Source of the DNA: Chitinophagales bacterium
GTDB lineage: Bacteria > Bacteroidota > Bacteroidia > Chitinophagales > UBA2359
DNA length: 64,000 nucleotides
NCBI GenBank assembly: GCA_016787295.1
Contig: JAEUUX010000032.1
Coordinates: 31,439 to 95,438 of the forward strand
Direction: 5' to 3'
The first letter of the stretch is position 1. Each line of letters begins with the position of its first letter. Below are positions 51,821-61,049 of this stretch, piece after piece. The position numbers were made by a program, and so were the translations under genes. The notes below the pieces were generated by a model. The model had not been told where the DNA came from and did not search any database. It worked only from the letters and a program-made list of their open reading frames with translations.

Positions 51821-53503
51821 TTATCGTGCGAAAGAAATGGCGCGTTTTTCGCGAATGACGGTCACTTTGATTTGACCGGGATATTGCATTTCGGTTTGTA
51901 TTTTTTGGGCGATTTTGAAGGATAGCTCTTCGGCTTTGTCGTCGGCAACTTTTTCGCTTTCGACAATGACCCGCAATTCGCGTCCTGCTTGAATGGCATA
52001 TGCTTTTTCTACGCCTTCGTAGCTTTGTGCCAACTGTTCGAGTTCGCCGATTCGTTTGAGGTAGGTTTCGAGGATTTCGCGTCTGGCACCGGGGCGTGCG
52101 CCCGATATGGCATCGCAGGCTTGTATGATGGGCGAAATGATGTAGGTCATTTCGATTTCGTCGTGGTGCGCTCCGATGGCGTTAATGACTGCGGGGTGTT
52201 CTTTGCATTTTTCGGCAATTTTCATACCGAGCAAGGCGTGTGATAGTTCGGTTTCGTCTTCTGGTACTTTACCGATGTCGTGCAACAGTCCTGCTCTTTT
52301 GGCGAGTTTGATATTGTTTTGTCCCAGTCCCAATTCTGATGCCATAATGGCGCAAAGTTTGGCGGTTTCGATGGAGTGTTGCAAGAGGTTTTGTCCATAA
52401 GAGGAGCGGAAACGCATTCTACCGACGGCTTTGATGAGGTCGGGGTGCAAACCATGAATGTTGAGGTCGATGACTGTTCTTTCGCCGATTTCGATGATTT
52501 GTTGCTCCAATTGCTTTTGTGTTTTGGCAACTACTTCTTCGATTCGGGCGGGGTGTATCCGTCCGTCTGTTACGAGGCGTTGCAACGACAAGCGGGCAAC
52601 TTCGCGTCTGATGGGGTCGAAGCCTGATATAACGATGGCTTCGGGAGTGTCGTCGACGATGATTTCTACACCTGTGGCTGCTTCTAAAGCGCGGATATTT
52701 CGCCCTTCGCGCCCGATGATTTGTCCTTTGATGTCGTCAGTTTCGAGGTTGAATACCGACACTGTGTTTTCGATGGTATGTTCGGCGGCGGTACGTTGAA
52801 TGGTTTGGATAATGATTTTTTTGGCTTCTTTGTTAGCTTTGAGTTTGGCATCGTCAATCACTTCTTTGATGTATGCCATTGCATCGGCTTCGGCTTTGTT
52901 GAGCATTTGGCTGATGAGTTGTTGTTTAGCTTCTTCGGCGGTCATGGCAGCGGCTTTTTCCAACTGTTTGAGGTAGTCGGTTTCGACGGCTGCTCGAATT
53001 TTTTCGGCTTCGTTAATTTTTTCGTCTAAGGTAGCTTTTTGTTTGTCTATTTGTTCTTTAGCTTTGTCTAATTGCTCTTGTTTGTCGGTAGTAATTTTTA
53101 GTTGTTTGTCTAAATGTTCTTTTGCCTTGCCAATTTCTTCTTCCTGAATTTTGACAGTAGATAGTTTTTGGGTCAAGACACCTTCTTTTTGCTTAAATTG
53201 TCGTTCGGCTTCTTCGAGTTTTCGTTGCTGTTGAAGGGCGTATTTGTCTGATTCGGCTTTGGTTCGTTCAGCCTCAGATTTGGCTTTGAGTAGTGTTTCG
53301 CTACCCGCCAATTCTTTTTCTTTCTTTTTGGTTTCGCCTTCTTCTTTAGCAAGTTCTACTATACGTTTGGCTTCGTTATTGGCTTCTTGGATTTGTTGAG
53401 CAGACATTTTTTCCGTAAATGTTTTACTCACCCAAAAGCCTAAAGCAACACCGACGACAATTCCTATAATAGTGAGAATAATTATAATTATAGATGTGTC
53501 CAT
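51821..53503 (-). CDS. rny: Ribonuclease Y
   Basis: 560 residues. N-terminal membrane helix ([20 protein letters not shown]), a long coiled coil (about 30-230) rich in Lys/Glu/Gln, a KH domain ([29 protein letters not shown], with GREG loop), and an HD domain ([23 protein letters not shown]). RNase Y is a membrane-bound endonuclease that starts mRNA decay and processes structured RNAs. It converges on the TROVE gene. Whether it acts on the RNAs there is unknown. Confidence 0.95.
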   Translation of the reverse strand: MDTSIIIIILTIIGIVVGVALGFWVSKTFTEKMSAQQIQEANNEAKRIVELAKEEGETKKKEKELAGSETLLKAKSEAERTKAESDKYALQQQRKLEEAERQFKQKEGVLTQKLSTVKIQEEEIGKAKEHLDKQLKITTDKQEQLDKAKEQIDKQKATLDEKINEAEKIRAAVETDYLKQLEKAAAMTAEEAKQQLISQMLNKAEADAMAYIKEVIDDAKLKANKEAKKIIIQTIQRTAAEHTIENTVSVFNLETDDIKGQIIGREGRNIRALEAATGVEIIVDDTPEAIVISGFDPIRREVARLSLQRLVTDGRIHPARIEEVVAKTQKQLEQQIIEIGERTVIDLNIHGLHPDLIKAVGRMRFRSSYGQNLLQHSIETAKLCAIMASELGLGQNNIKLAKRAGLLHDIGKVPEDETELSHALLGMKIAEKCKEHPAVINAIGAHHDEIEMTYIISPIIQACDAISGARPGARREILETYLKRIGELEQLAQSYEGVEKAYAIQAGRELRVIVESEKVADDKAEELSFKIAQKIQTEMQYPGQIKVTVIREKRAISFAR

Positions 53504-54031
53504 GTTTTTTTTAAGTAACTCTGAATTTAATAATGTTTTGTTGGATTTTTTATGTTACAAACTCCTTTCCACCAAGCATTTTTATTGCGGTTTATAGCAG
53601 CAAATTAATACATTGTTGGTTGGGGGGTGATTAGGAATTGTTGTTAGATGTGTTGTATTATATTTTGAGGTTATTGCAAAGCCAAACTCCAATGGATTTA
53701 TAGGCAAGTTTTTTCAGGCTTTCAAATACTATTTTTGGGGTTGATGTGTTTGATAAATATCCGCCTGAAATAGGAAAAGCCTCAAAAAACGCCCAAAAAT
53801 ACAAAAAAAATACCGATTTTTGCTATGTTTTATTGTTATTTTGCACGTTTTGAAGCAAACAAACAAGATATATAAAAAAAAATTGTTCATAACTACCTAA
53901 TAATCAGCACATTACAAACATTATTTTGTATTATTCTATTTTTTGTTTTTTATAAAACTATCGGTAAAGTTGCCTAATTTTGCTGCTTTGACAAGAAAAC
54001 AAGTGTTATTATCCTAAAAAAATTTCATCTA
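53504..54031. other. Intergenic region between divergent rny and radical SAM genes
   Basis: 528 nt, A+T-rich, no gene seen. A plus-strand TAATTTTG (53975-53982) is a likely -7 element for the radical SAM gene. No consensus promoter for rny was found by eye. Confidence 0.45.
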
Positions 54032-55057
54032 TTGAAAACTTATTTTAATGCAGATGTTCGCAATTTTTTGAGCAAACTAACTGTTGCACGAATAGCCAAT
54101 ATCTTGCAAGTTGTCGGTTCTTTTTTTGTGTCGAAATGGACAGGAAAAGCAGTTCAATGGGGAGTGCCAATGACAGTTTCGTTTGAGCCTACTACCCATT
54201 GCAACCTTCGTTGTCCGGAATGTCCAAGTGGTTTGCGGGCGTTTACGCGTCCGACGGGAATGTTAAAAGAAGATTTTTTTAGACAGACGGTTGACGAAAT
54301 TGCTGACCGTTTGTTGTATTTGTATTTTTATTTTCAAGGTGAGCCTTATCTAAATCCCGATTTTTTGGAGATGGTGCGCTATGCCTCCCAACGTGGAATC
54401 TACACTGTGACCTCGACCAACGCTCATTTTTTGACCGACAAAAACGCACAAAAAACTGTTGAGGTTGGTTTAGACCGCATCATTATTTCTATTGATGGCA
54501 CAACCCAAAGTACTTATGAATCGTATCGAGTAGGTGGTAAATTGGAGAAAGTGTTAGAAGGCACGCGCCGTTTGGTGCATTGGAAAAGAGAGTTAAAATC
54601 CTCAACACCACACATTATTTTTCAATTTTTGGTGGTGCGTCCCAACGAACACCAAATTTCGGAAGTTTATCAATTGGCAAAAGAATTGGGTGTTGATGAG
54701 GTAAAACTCAAAACTGCGCAAATTTATGACTATGAAAATGGCAACCCTTTAATACCTACTATTGACCAATTTTCCCGATACCGCCGCAATACTAATGGCA
54801 CATATAGTATCAAAAATCAATTACTGAACCATTGCTGGAAACTGTGGCATTCGTGCGTCATTACTTGGGACGGAAAAGTGGTTCCTTGCTGTTTTGATAA
54901 AGATGCTACGCATCAATTAGGCGATTTAAGGCAAAATTCTTTTCAAAATATCTGGCAAAATGCTGCTTATCGGCAGTTCAGGACAGCTATTTTGCAGTCG
55001 CGCTCCAAAATTGATATTTGTGCCAACTGCTCCGAAGGCACCAAAGTTTGGGCATAA
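54032..55057 (+). CDS. Radical SAM/SPASM-type protein
   Basis: 341 residues with TTG start; the first 46 residues before the next ATG (FLSKLTVARIANILQVVGSF) fit the family, so I keep the TTG. Radical SAM cluster CNLRCPEC at residue 57, followed by the SAM-binding strand YFYFQGEPYLNPDF. A C-terminal Cys set (CWKLWHSCVITWDGKVVPCC, ICANC) would bind an auxiliary cluster (SPASM-like). Maturase or sugar/peptide-modifying enzyme; no precursor peptide found beside it. It lies 180 nt upstream of a P-loop protein gene. Confidence 0.85.
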   Translation: MKTYFNADVRNFLSKLTVARIANILQVVGSFFVSKWTGKAVQWGVPMTVSFEPTTHCNLRCPECPSGLRAFTRPTGMLKEDFFRQTVDEIADRLLYLYFYFQGEPYLNPDFLEMVRYASQRGIYTVTSTNAHFLTDKNAQKTVEVGLDRIIISIDGTTQSTYESYRVGGKLEKVLEGTRRLVHWKRELKSSTPHIIFQFLVVRPNEHQISEVYQLAKELGVDEVKLKTAQIYDYENGNPLIPTIDQFSRYRRNTNGTYSIKNQLLNHCWKLWHSCVITWDGKVVPCCFDKDATHQLGDLRQNSFQNIWQNAAYRQFRTAILQSRSKIDICANCSEGTKVWA

Positions 55058-55127
55058 TTATCGTTCATCTAACTACACAACACACTTTGAAAGGTGTGTT
55101 TTTTCCCGACTCAAAAACCACATTGTT

Positions 55128-55159
55128 TTTGAAAAATACGATATGGTTAACTACCTTTG
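55128..55159 (+). promoter_or_regulatory. Consensus promoter of the P-loop protein gene
   Basis: TTTG (55128-55131), 20-nt spacer, TACCTTTG (55152-55159); start codon 78 nt downstream. Confidence 0.7.
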
Positions 55160-55237
55160 TACTATCATTATTGAGCATAGCCTCCTCAATAATATTGTTA
55201 CTCCTTATTCATTTATGTTCTAAAAAACATCTTTCTT

Positions 55238-56287
55238 ATGTTTAGAACCAAAAAAAGTATTATTTGCCGTGATATATCCGACTATGCGGTAAATGAGGAA
55301 TTGATTACTCACTATGTTCCCAAAGCAGGCGATGTAGCTATTTTTGAAGTGGGCGAAATTGGTCGGCATCGCAATATCCAGTCCATCGACAAACGCAATA
55401 TTCCCATTATGCCTGGCGACTTGCTCATTGCTACCTTTGCAGACCGCTATGCCACTTCGCAATTTGAGGGTTATGTGCCAAGCGAAGCCATGACGACTGT
55501 TCATATCTTGTCGGCAGGCGGGGCAATTGGTATTGTTCGCACCAAAAACGCCTCTTTAGAAGATGTTGAGCCTACAAACGTGCATATTATCGGTTATTTG
55601 ACAGAACCAGATGGTTCTGTTATCAATACCAAATTTAGGAATATCCCCCGAAAAACTTTTAGAGGCGAAATACCCAACAATGCTAAAGTTATGTTGTCTA
55701 TTGGTTCTACAATGGATAGCGGTAAAACAACCACAGCAGCTCACTTGGCGCGCGGCTTGAAATACACAGGCGGCACTGTGGCATTCATCAAACTAACAGG
55801 CACCGTCTATACCAAAGATAAAGATTATGTTTATGATTTGGGAGCTGATATTGCCATCGATTTCTCCGATGCAGGTTTTCCGTCTACTTATATGTGTGAT
55901 GAACAAGACATTTTAGACCTTTATCAAACACTATTAGACCAACTTGAACCGCATCAACCTGACTATATTGTGATGGAAATTGCCGATGGTTTAATGCAGC
56001 GCGAAACCGCTTATTTGCTCCAAAACAAAGATTTCATGCAAACTATTTACAATGTTGTTTTTTCTTGTGGTGATAGTTTGAGTGCCTTGCATGGAGTTGG
56101 GATGTTGCGCAACATGGGCATTCAACCTGCTGCCATTAGTGGTCGTTTTACGATGAGTCCTTTGCTTATCCAAGAAGTCCATAGCTGTTCGGGTATACCA
56201 ACTTTGACCATCGACGAACTGATGACAGGACAATGTAATGCCATCTTTATGGACGAATCTGTAGCTTTGTTGGCGGAAAAAATATAA
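55238..56287 (+). CDS. DUF1611-like P-loop NTPase
   Basis: 349 residues. N-terminal half (1-145) is a beta-rich domain (PKAGDVAIFEVGEIGRH). The C-terminal half has a Walker A GSTMDSGKTT near residue 156, a Walker B-like YIVMEIADG, and VVFSCGDSLSALHG. The layout resembles DUF1611 proteins, some of which act in D-amino-acid catabolism; the substrate here is unknown. Own promoter, between a radical SAM gene and a convergent Lrp/AsnC regulator. Confidence 0.65.
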   Translation: MFRTKKSIICRDISDYAVNEELITHYVPKAGDVAIFEVGEIGRHRNIQSIDKRNIPIMPGDLLIATFADRYATSQFEGYVPSEAMTTVHILSAGGAIGIVRTKNASLEDVEPTNVHIIGYLTEPDGSVINTKFRNIPRKTFRGEIPNNAKVMLSIGSTMDSGKTTTAAHLARGLKYTGGTVAFIKLTGTVYTKDKDYVYDLGADIAIDFSDAGFPSTYMCDEQDILDLYQTLLDQLEPHQPDYIVMEIADGLMQRETAYLLQNKDFMQTIYNVVFSCGDSLSALHGVGMLRNMGIQPAAISGRFTMSPLLIQEVHSCSGIPTLTIDELMTGQCNAIFMDESVALLAEKI

Positions 56288-56360
56288 ACCCATCGCCCAA
56301 AATTTCTATTTTTCAACGGTTATCAAACAGTTCTTCGGGCTGTTTGATGACCGTTTTGTG

Positions 56361-56852
56361 TTATACACCTATTTTTACTTCTTCGTCCAAAAGTTTCACA
56401 GGACGATTGGCGCGTTCCTCTAACGAAATAAAAGTTTCGGTGCGCTGGATACCATTAATATGTTGTATCTTGTCATGCAACACCAACTTGAGGTGGTTAG
56501 TGTCGCGGCAGATAATTTTGACAAACATACTATAGTTACCTGTTGTATAGTTGATGCTCACAACCTCATGCATAGCTTGTAGTTCGGTTACAACTTCTTC
56601 ATACAAAGAACTTTTTTGTAGGTATATACCAATAAAAGCAGTCACATCATAACCCAATTTTTCGTAGTCAACCACAATCTGTTGCCGCTTAATAACACCC
56701 ATTTGCTCCAATTTTTGGACGCGCACATGTACTGTTCCCGGTGAAACGAACAATGCCTTGCCTATTTGGCTATAAGTCACCCTCGAATCGTCCATCAAAA
56801 TGGATAAAATTTGAAGATCTAAATTATCTAAATCATAATTTTTGGCTTTCAT
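56361..56852 (-). CDS. Lrp/AsnC-family transcriptional regulator
   Basis: 163 residues from MKAKNYDLDNLDLQIL. N-terminal HTH (ILSILMDDSRVTYSQIGKALFVSPGTVHVRVQKLEQMGVI), then an RAM-type ligand domain (YDVTAFIGIYLQKSSLYEEVVTELQAMHEVVSINYTTG). Usually senses an amino acid. A minus-strand TATTTTTG (56877-56884) is a likely -7 element. The convergent P-loop gene could be part of its regulon, by position only. Confidence 0.88.
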   Translation of the reverse strand: MKAKNYDLDNLDLQILSILMDDSRVTYSQIGKALFVSPGTVHVRVQKLEQMGVIKRQQIVVDYEKLGYDVTAFIGIYLQKSSLYEEVVTELQAMHEVVSINYTTGNYSMFVKIICRDTNHLKLVLHDKIQHINGIQRTETFISLEERANRPVKLLDEEVKIGV

Positions 56853-57087
56853 TTGTTGTGAATTTTGAATTTTTTGCAAAAATACGGACTTTTTTTGATT
56901 TTTTTCTATTTTTTGGCGGCTTTTTAAAACAAAATGTATTTATGAGCCTTTTTTCTTAGAAAAAAATCAAAGAGCCTTAGAAATTTTCTAAAGCAACAGC
57001 TTTTTTTAAGCACTTTTTTAAAAAAAATATACCAAAACAAACAAAAAACAATATAAAATCAAAAAAAACAATAATTTTGTTGAAAAA

Positions 57088-57119
57088 TTTGCAAAATCCA
57101 GAAAACCGCCGTAACTTTG
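57088..57119 (+). promoter_or_regulatory. Consensus promoter for the long tRNA-like RNA
   Basis: TTTG (57088-57091), 20-nt spacer, TAACTTTG (57112-57119), one of the best matches in the window. A second core TAATTTTG lies at 57072-57079. Transcription should start near 57126, about 25 nt before the tRNA-like RNA. Confidence 0.75.
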
Positions 57120-57149
57120 CATCATCAAAACGAACATAATAGTTTAATA

Positions 57150-57267
57150 CTGTGAGGTGACGAAACAGGCAGACGTACCCACTTGTCCCGTGGGTGGAGA
57201 GCTTTGGGAAAAAGTTGCATCAGCAACCTAACCGCTCCGTGAAGGTTCAAGTCCTTCCCTTACAGCC
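57150..57267 (+). tRNA. tRNA-like RNA with very long variable arm and GTC anticodon
   Basis: Acceptor TGTGAGG/CCTTACA (plus C-G pair outside), D-arm ACG/CGT with an AAACAGGCAGA loop of class II type, anticodon stem CCCAC/GTGGG, anticodon loop TTGTCCC (GTC at 57185-57187), T-arm GAAGG/CCTTC with TTCAAGT. The variable region is about 45 nt, with GGAG/CTCC and a GTTGC-ATCA-GCAAC hairpin, far longer than in Leu, Ser or Tyr tRNAs. GTC would read Asp codons; G73 and C38 fit AspRS, the long arm fits SerRS. Own promoter, own terminator. Real identity unclear. Confidence 0.6.
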
Positions 57268-57345
57268 GTTTTTAATTCCAAAGCAAAAGACTTTGCCCCT
57301 ATCGGTGGTGGAGTTTTTTTGTTTTTGGTGATTTCCATAATTTTC

Positions 57346-57381
57346 AAAAAGGCGCGCAAATTGGCATTTGCGCGCCTTTTT
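57346..57381. terminator. Bidirectional terminator
   Basis: A perfect 15-bp stem AAAAAGGCGCGCAAA and complement around TTGGCA, with A5 and T5 on the two sides; it ends the tRNA-like transcript and the convergent DUF1016 transcript. Confidence 0.9.
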
Positions 57382-57446
57382 AGTGAATAGATTATTATTT
57401 GTTCATTTTGATGCCAATGTGCTTTGAAAACCACTTTTATTCAACT

Positions 57447-58448
57447 TCATATTTCACTATCATTTAGTAGGTTAATAAAAGTTTGTTTATCTGGCAACAC
57501 TGTTTGGTATTGGCTGGCAAAGATTTGGTCGTTGTTTTCGGGTAGGGTAATTTCCACTAATACCCTGCTTCTCTGTTTGCAAAGTATGATGCCAATGGTT
57601 TTGTTTTCGTCGGGTAGTTTTACAAAACGGTCGTGGTAGTGTACATACATTTGCATTTGTCCGAGGTCTTGGTGTGTCAGTTCGCCTATTTTGAGGTCAA
57701 TGATAACGAAACATCGGAGCAAACGGTTAAAGAAAACCAAGTCCGCCTTAAAATGCTTTTCGTCAATGGTCATACGGAATTGCCGTGCCACAAAAGTAAA
57801 GCCTTTACCGAGTTCGAGCAGGAAATGTTCGAGTTTATCAATAATGGCGCTTTCAAGGTCACTTTCGGAGTATTGGTGCTTTTCGGGCAAGTCAAGAAAT
57901 TCGAGAATATAGGGGTCTTTGAGCAGGTCAGTTGGGTTTTCGATGATTTGCCCTTTTTCAGCGAGTTGTTTAATACCTTCTTTATCGCGGCTGAGAGATA
58001 ATCTTTCGTATAGCGCAGCATCAAATTGGCGTTGCAATTCTTTTAGTGTCCAATTATTTGTGGAACATTCTATTTCATAAAAACGGCGTTCGTCGGGGTT
58101 TTTGATGCGGATCAGTTTCAGGTAGTGCGACCATGACAAGGTAAATTTCGCAGAAATCGTCTGCGAAATTGGATAAATGAGATATAATTGCCTCATTTGC
58201 TCTAAATTTCTTTCCGAAAACCCTTTACCAAATTCGGCAGTAAGTTTTTTTGAAAGTTCTTTTAGTAGCTGTTTTCCATATGCAGCACGTTGCTCACCGT
58301 GTTGTTCTTCTTCCACAATCATCTGTCCTATTTCGTAATAGGTATAAACCATTGTTTGGTTTACTGTTCGTGCTACATTTTGTCTTGCAGTTTTCAATAA
58401 ATCTGCAATTTTTGAATACAGCTTGTTATGTTCAGTTAATTGACTCAT
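57447..58448 (-). CDS. DUF1016 family PD-(D/E)xK nuclease-like protein (YhcG-type)
   Basis: 333 residues. N-terminal helical domain typical of DUF1016 (IADLLKTARQNVARTVNQTMVYTYYEIGQMIVEEEQ, GKGFSERNLEQMRQLYLIYP), C-terminal nuclease domain with FLDLPEKHQYSESDLESAI, FKADLVFFNRLLRCFVIIDLKIG (D...DxK) and QMQMYVHYHDRF. Common in mobile and defence-associated contexts; the target is unknown. Confidence 0.85.
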   Translation of the reverse strand: MSQLTEHNKLYSKIADLLKTARQNVARTVNQTMVYTYYEIGQMIVEEEQHGEQRAAYGKQLLKELSKKLTAEFGKGFSERNLEQMRQLYLIYPISQTISAKFTLSWSHYLKLIRIKNPDERRFYEIECSTNNWTLKELQRQFDAALYERLSLSRDKEGIKQLAEKGQIIENPTDLLKDPYILEFLDLPEKHQYSESDLESAIIDKLEHFLLELGKGFTFVARQFRMTIDEKHFKADLVFFNRLLRCFVIIDLKIGELTHQDLGQMQMYVHYHDRFVKLPDENKTIGIILCKQRSRVLVEITLPENNDQIFASQYQTVLPDKQTFINLLNDSEI

Positions 58449-58533
58449 AAGCTATTTTTTGAGTGGGACAAAAAGGGTTTCAAACGAAGTATTATTTGTT
58501 TTTGCCCGAATAGCAGTTATTTGTGACACCTTT

Positions 58534-59007
58534 TTAGACTCCATACAGTTTTTCAAACCGTATGGAGTCGGGATAATCAGTGGTTGACATTGCTACAAAA
58601 CCCAATTGCAAGAATAAGCGTTGAGAAGCCTTATTGCTGTTTTTCACAAAACCCACAATGGTTATTGTTTTTTGCCATTTTTGCACAAAGAACAAAATAC
58701 CTTCGCCCAATATGAATCTACCATACCCTTTTCCGCGATGTGCTTCGCCAATGGCATAACCCACTATGGCGTAGGTGTTGTCGGCTTGCAGTTCAAATCG
58801 GATTTGTCCAACAGCCACGTTTGTTTGGTCTTCGCACAAAACATACATTTTGGTGTTGGGTGATGCCAATTTTTGTTCAAACCAGCGCAGGTGGTCGCTA
58901 TAGGGAATGGTTTGAGAACTATATGATTGTTGGCGTGTTGAGGCTTCGTTTGCCCATTCAAAATACTGTAGGACATCGGTGCCAGTAGCAGGGCGAAAAT
59001 AAGGCAT
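58534..59007 (-). CDS. GNAT N-acetyltransferase (157 aa)
   Basis: Compact GNAT fold: MPYFRPATGTDVLQYFEWANE at the start, VAVGQIRFELQADNTYAIVGYAIGEAHRGKGYGRFIL (acetyl-CoA loop RGKGYG) and NKASQRLFLQLGF. Resembles PseH-like or RimJ-like small acetyltransferases. It starts 12 nt after the yqeY stop, so the two form an operon. Substrate unknown. Confidence 0.85.
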   Translation of the reverse strand: MPYFRPATGTDVLQYFEWANEASTRQQSYSSQTIPYSDHLRWFEQKLASPNTKMYVLCEDQTNVAVGQIRFELQADNTYAIVGYAIGEAHRGKGYGRFILGEGILFFVQKWQKTITIVGFVKNSNKASQRLFLQLGFVAMSTTDYPDSIRFEKLYGV

Positions 59008-59019
59008 ATATGGTGGTGA

Positions 59020-59475
59020 TTATGCGTTGTTCAAGAGTTGTTTTACTGTTTCGGCGACCAATTTTCCATCGGCAACAGCGGCAAATTTCTTTGACGCAAC
59101 CCCCATCACTTTGCCCATATCTTTGGGACCAGCAGCGCCCAATTCGGCAATAATTGCTTGTAAAGCAGTTTTTAGTTCATCGGCAGACAGTTGTTGGGGC
59201 ATAAAACTTTCTATGACGGCTATTTCTTCTTGCTCTTTGGCGGCGAGGTCGGCGCGTTGTTGGCTTTGGTATACGGACAAGGAGTCGCGTCTTTGTTTGA
59301 GCATACGCGTCAAAATTTTTATCTCATCGTCTTCGGATAGGCTACCCGAAAAACCTTCAGCGGTTTTGGCTTTCAGGATTTCGGCTTTAATGGCTCGCAA
59401 ACTGCGCAAAGTGGCTTCCGCTTTGGCTTTCATAGCGGTTTTGATGTCTTCATTGATTTTTAATTCTAAACTCAT
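59020..59475 (-). CDS. GatB/YqeY domain protein
   Basis: 151 residues, the usual length of YqeY proteins: SLELKINEDIKTAMKAKAEATLRSLRAIKAEI at the start, DEIKILTRMLKQRRDSLSVYQ, and a C-terminal tail ELGAAGPKDMGKVMGVASKKFA that equals the GatB tRNA-binding tail. Thought to contact tRNA; exact function unknown. First gene of a two-gene operon with GNAT. Confidence 0.92.
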   Translation of the reverse strand: MSLELKINEDIKTAMKAKAEATLRSLRAIKAEILKAKTAEGFSGSLSEDDEIKILTRMLKQRRDSLSVYQSQQRADLAAKEQEEIAVIESFMPQQLSADELKTALQAIIAELGAAGPKDMGKVMGVASKKFAAVADGKLVAETVKQLLNNA

Positions 59476-59543
59476 GATAATATTAATGGTATGTTAGAAA
59501 TGGGAATAACTTTTTTTGAAAAAGTATGTTTTTTATTGTGGCA

Positions 59544-59590
59544 CAAAAATACGGCAAATTTGCAAGTATAGCAAATTTGCCGCATTTTTT
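59544..59590. promoter_or_regulatory. Promoter of yqeY embedded in a terminator hairpin
   Basis: Minus strand TTTG (59572-59575), 20-nt spacer, TATTTTTG (59544-59551). The same DNA forms a perfect 12-bp stem CGGCAAATTTGC/GCAAATTTGCCG (59552-59582) able to terminate nuoN transcripts, so terminator and promoter overlap. Confidence 0.6.
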
Positions 59591-59631
59591 ATGGGATTAT
59601 TAGTGTTGTTGTGCAAATTAGCCCATATTTT

Positions 59632-61008
59632 TTACAAGATGTTCGCCAAAACACTTGGATATATGCCCAAGGCTAAGGAGGTAATAGTGGTGATAATCAA
59701 GACTATTTTGTACACAAAAGGCAACTCCAAAGCTGTTGGAAGGCTATTTTCGTCAGGTATATACATATTGATGATAATGCGGAAATAATAAACAATGCTC
59801 ACAATAGAACTCAATATGGCAACCACCACCAAAGACGTATGACCTGCGGCTATGGCTTGGGTGAAAAGGTAGTATTTACCAAAAAATCCTGCTGTTGGCG
59901 GAATGCCTGCCAAAGAAAGCATGGAAACGGTGACTGCTGCTGCCAACCATGGTGAGGTAGTGGCTAAACCTTTGAAATGTTCGCCATTTTCGTCATCATA
60001 TTTGTAGGACAACAACAAAAGCACGGCAAAAGCGCTAATGGTTGCCACAGAATAGGCAATTAAATAGAACAATAATGCGTTATTGGCATTGTTGTTAGCG
60101 GCTATCAATCCCAGCAAGAGATAACCCGCATTTGCTACGCCCGAATAAGCCAATAGTCGTTTGAAACTTGTTTGTTGCAAAGCACCCAAGCTACCAACTA
60201 GCAAAGTAAGGGCGGTCAGTATCCACCAAATTTTTGACATACTTGGCATAGCAGGATACAAGGCATAGCTAAACAAACGAGCTGCGGCACCAAATGCTGC
60301 AATTTTGACAATGGTGGACATGCTCAAGGTGACAATAGTGGGAGAACCATCGTATACGTCGGGTGCCCAGAAGTGGAAAGGGGCAGCCGACACCTTAAAG
60401 GCAAGGGCAAGAGTGATGAAAAAGGTACCAAGGTAGAAATAACCGGACAAGTTGCCTTTAGTAGAATAGGCAGCAATGGTTGCCAAATCGAAACTGCCAG
60501 CGGCTGCGTATACCAAAGCAATGCCCATGAGCAAGAAACTCGACCAAAATGCACCCATAAGGAAGTATTTGAGCGCTGCTTCGTTGGAATATAGGTTGCG
60601 TTTGTCGGTACCTGCCAAGATGTAGGAAGCAATGGATAGCAATTCTATGCCAATAAAAAACATGGATAAATTGCTGAATGACACCATGAGCAATCCGCCC
60701 GCCATGAGAAACAACAATTGTGCATAGCTTTCCGACTCGCTGGTTTCTACCACTTTAAAAAAGTGGGGAGACAGCAATACCACCGCCAAGCCACACAAGA
60801 GTATGGCACCCGTAAAAGCTACAGAAAAATTATCATATTGCATCATATTGCTAAAATAGCTGATATTGGTGTTCCAATCCATAAAATTGAGGACAAGAGT
60901 CACCAGCAAACCGATAATCAGTAGAACATTGGTTTGGCGTTTGAAGCCAAAAATTTCGCCTGCCAAACTCAAAATGGCAAGTGCCGAAAGGGATATAAGT
61001 GCTTTCAT
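59632..61008 (-). CDS. nuoN: NADH-quinone oxidoreductase subunit N
   Basis: 458 residues, about 14 helices, typical of NuoN: FIGIELLSIASYILAG, NEAALKYFLMGAFWSSFLLMGIALVYAAAGS, KVSAAPFHFWAPDVYDGSPT (Lys in the proton channel), AYSGVANAGYLLLG and LSLAGIPPTAGFFGKYYLF. Membrane arm of Complex I, proton pumping. Normally directly after nuoM, but here a nuclease-like gene lies between. Confidence 0.93.
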   Translation of the reverse strand: MKALISLSALAILSLAGEIFGFKRQTNVLLIIGLLVTLVLNFMDWNTNISYFSNMMQYDNFSVAFTGAILLCGLAVVLLSPHFFKVVETSESESYAQLLFLMAGGLLMVSFSNLSMFFIGIELLSIASYILAGTDKRNLYSNEAALKYFLMGAFWSSFLLMGIALVYAAAGSFDLATIAAYSTKGNLSGYFYLGTFFITLALAFKVSAAPFHFWAPDVYDGSPTIVTLSMSTIVKIAAFGAAARLFSYALYPAMPSMSKIWWILTALTLLVGSLGALQQTSFKRLLAYSGVANAGYLLLGLIAANNNANNALLFYLIAYSVATISAFAVLLLLSYKYDDENGEHFKGLATTSPWLAAAVTVSMLSLAGIPPTAGFFGKYYLFTQAIAAGHTSLVVVAILSSIVSIVYYFRIIINMYIPDENSLPTALELPFVYKIVLIITTITSLALGIYPSVLANIL

Positions 61009-61049
61009 GTATGGTGATTAGGCACGTAAATTTCAATGAGTAATGTTTT

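Noticed and set aside
57150..57267. tRNA-Sec
   Set aside because: Long variable arm and possible 8-bp acceptor are suggestive, but the anticodon is GTC, not TCA, and the D-stem is short.
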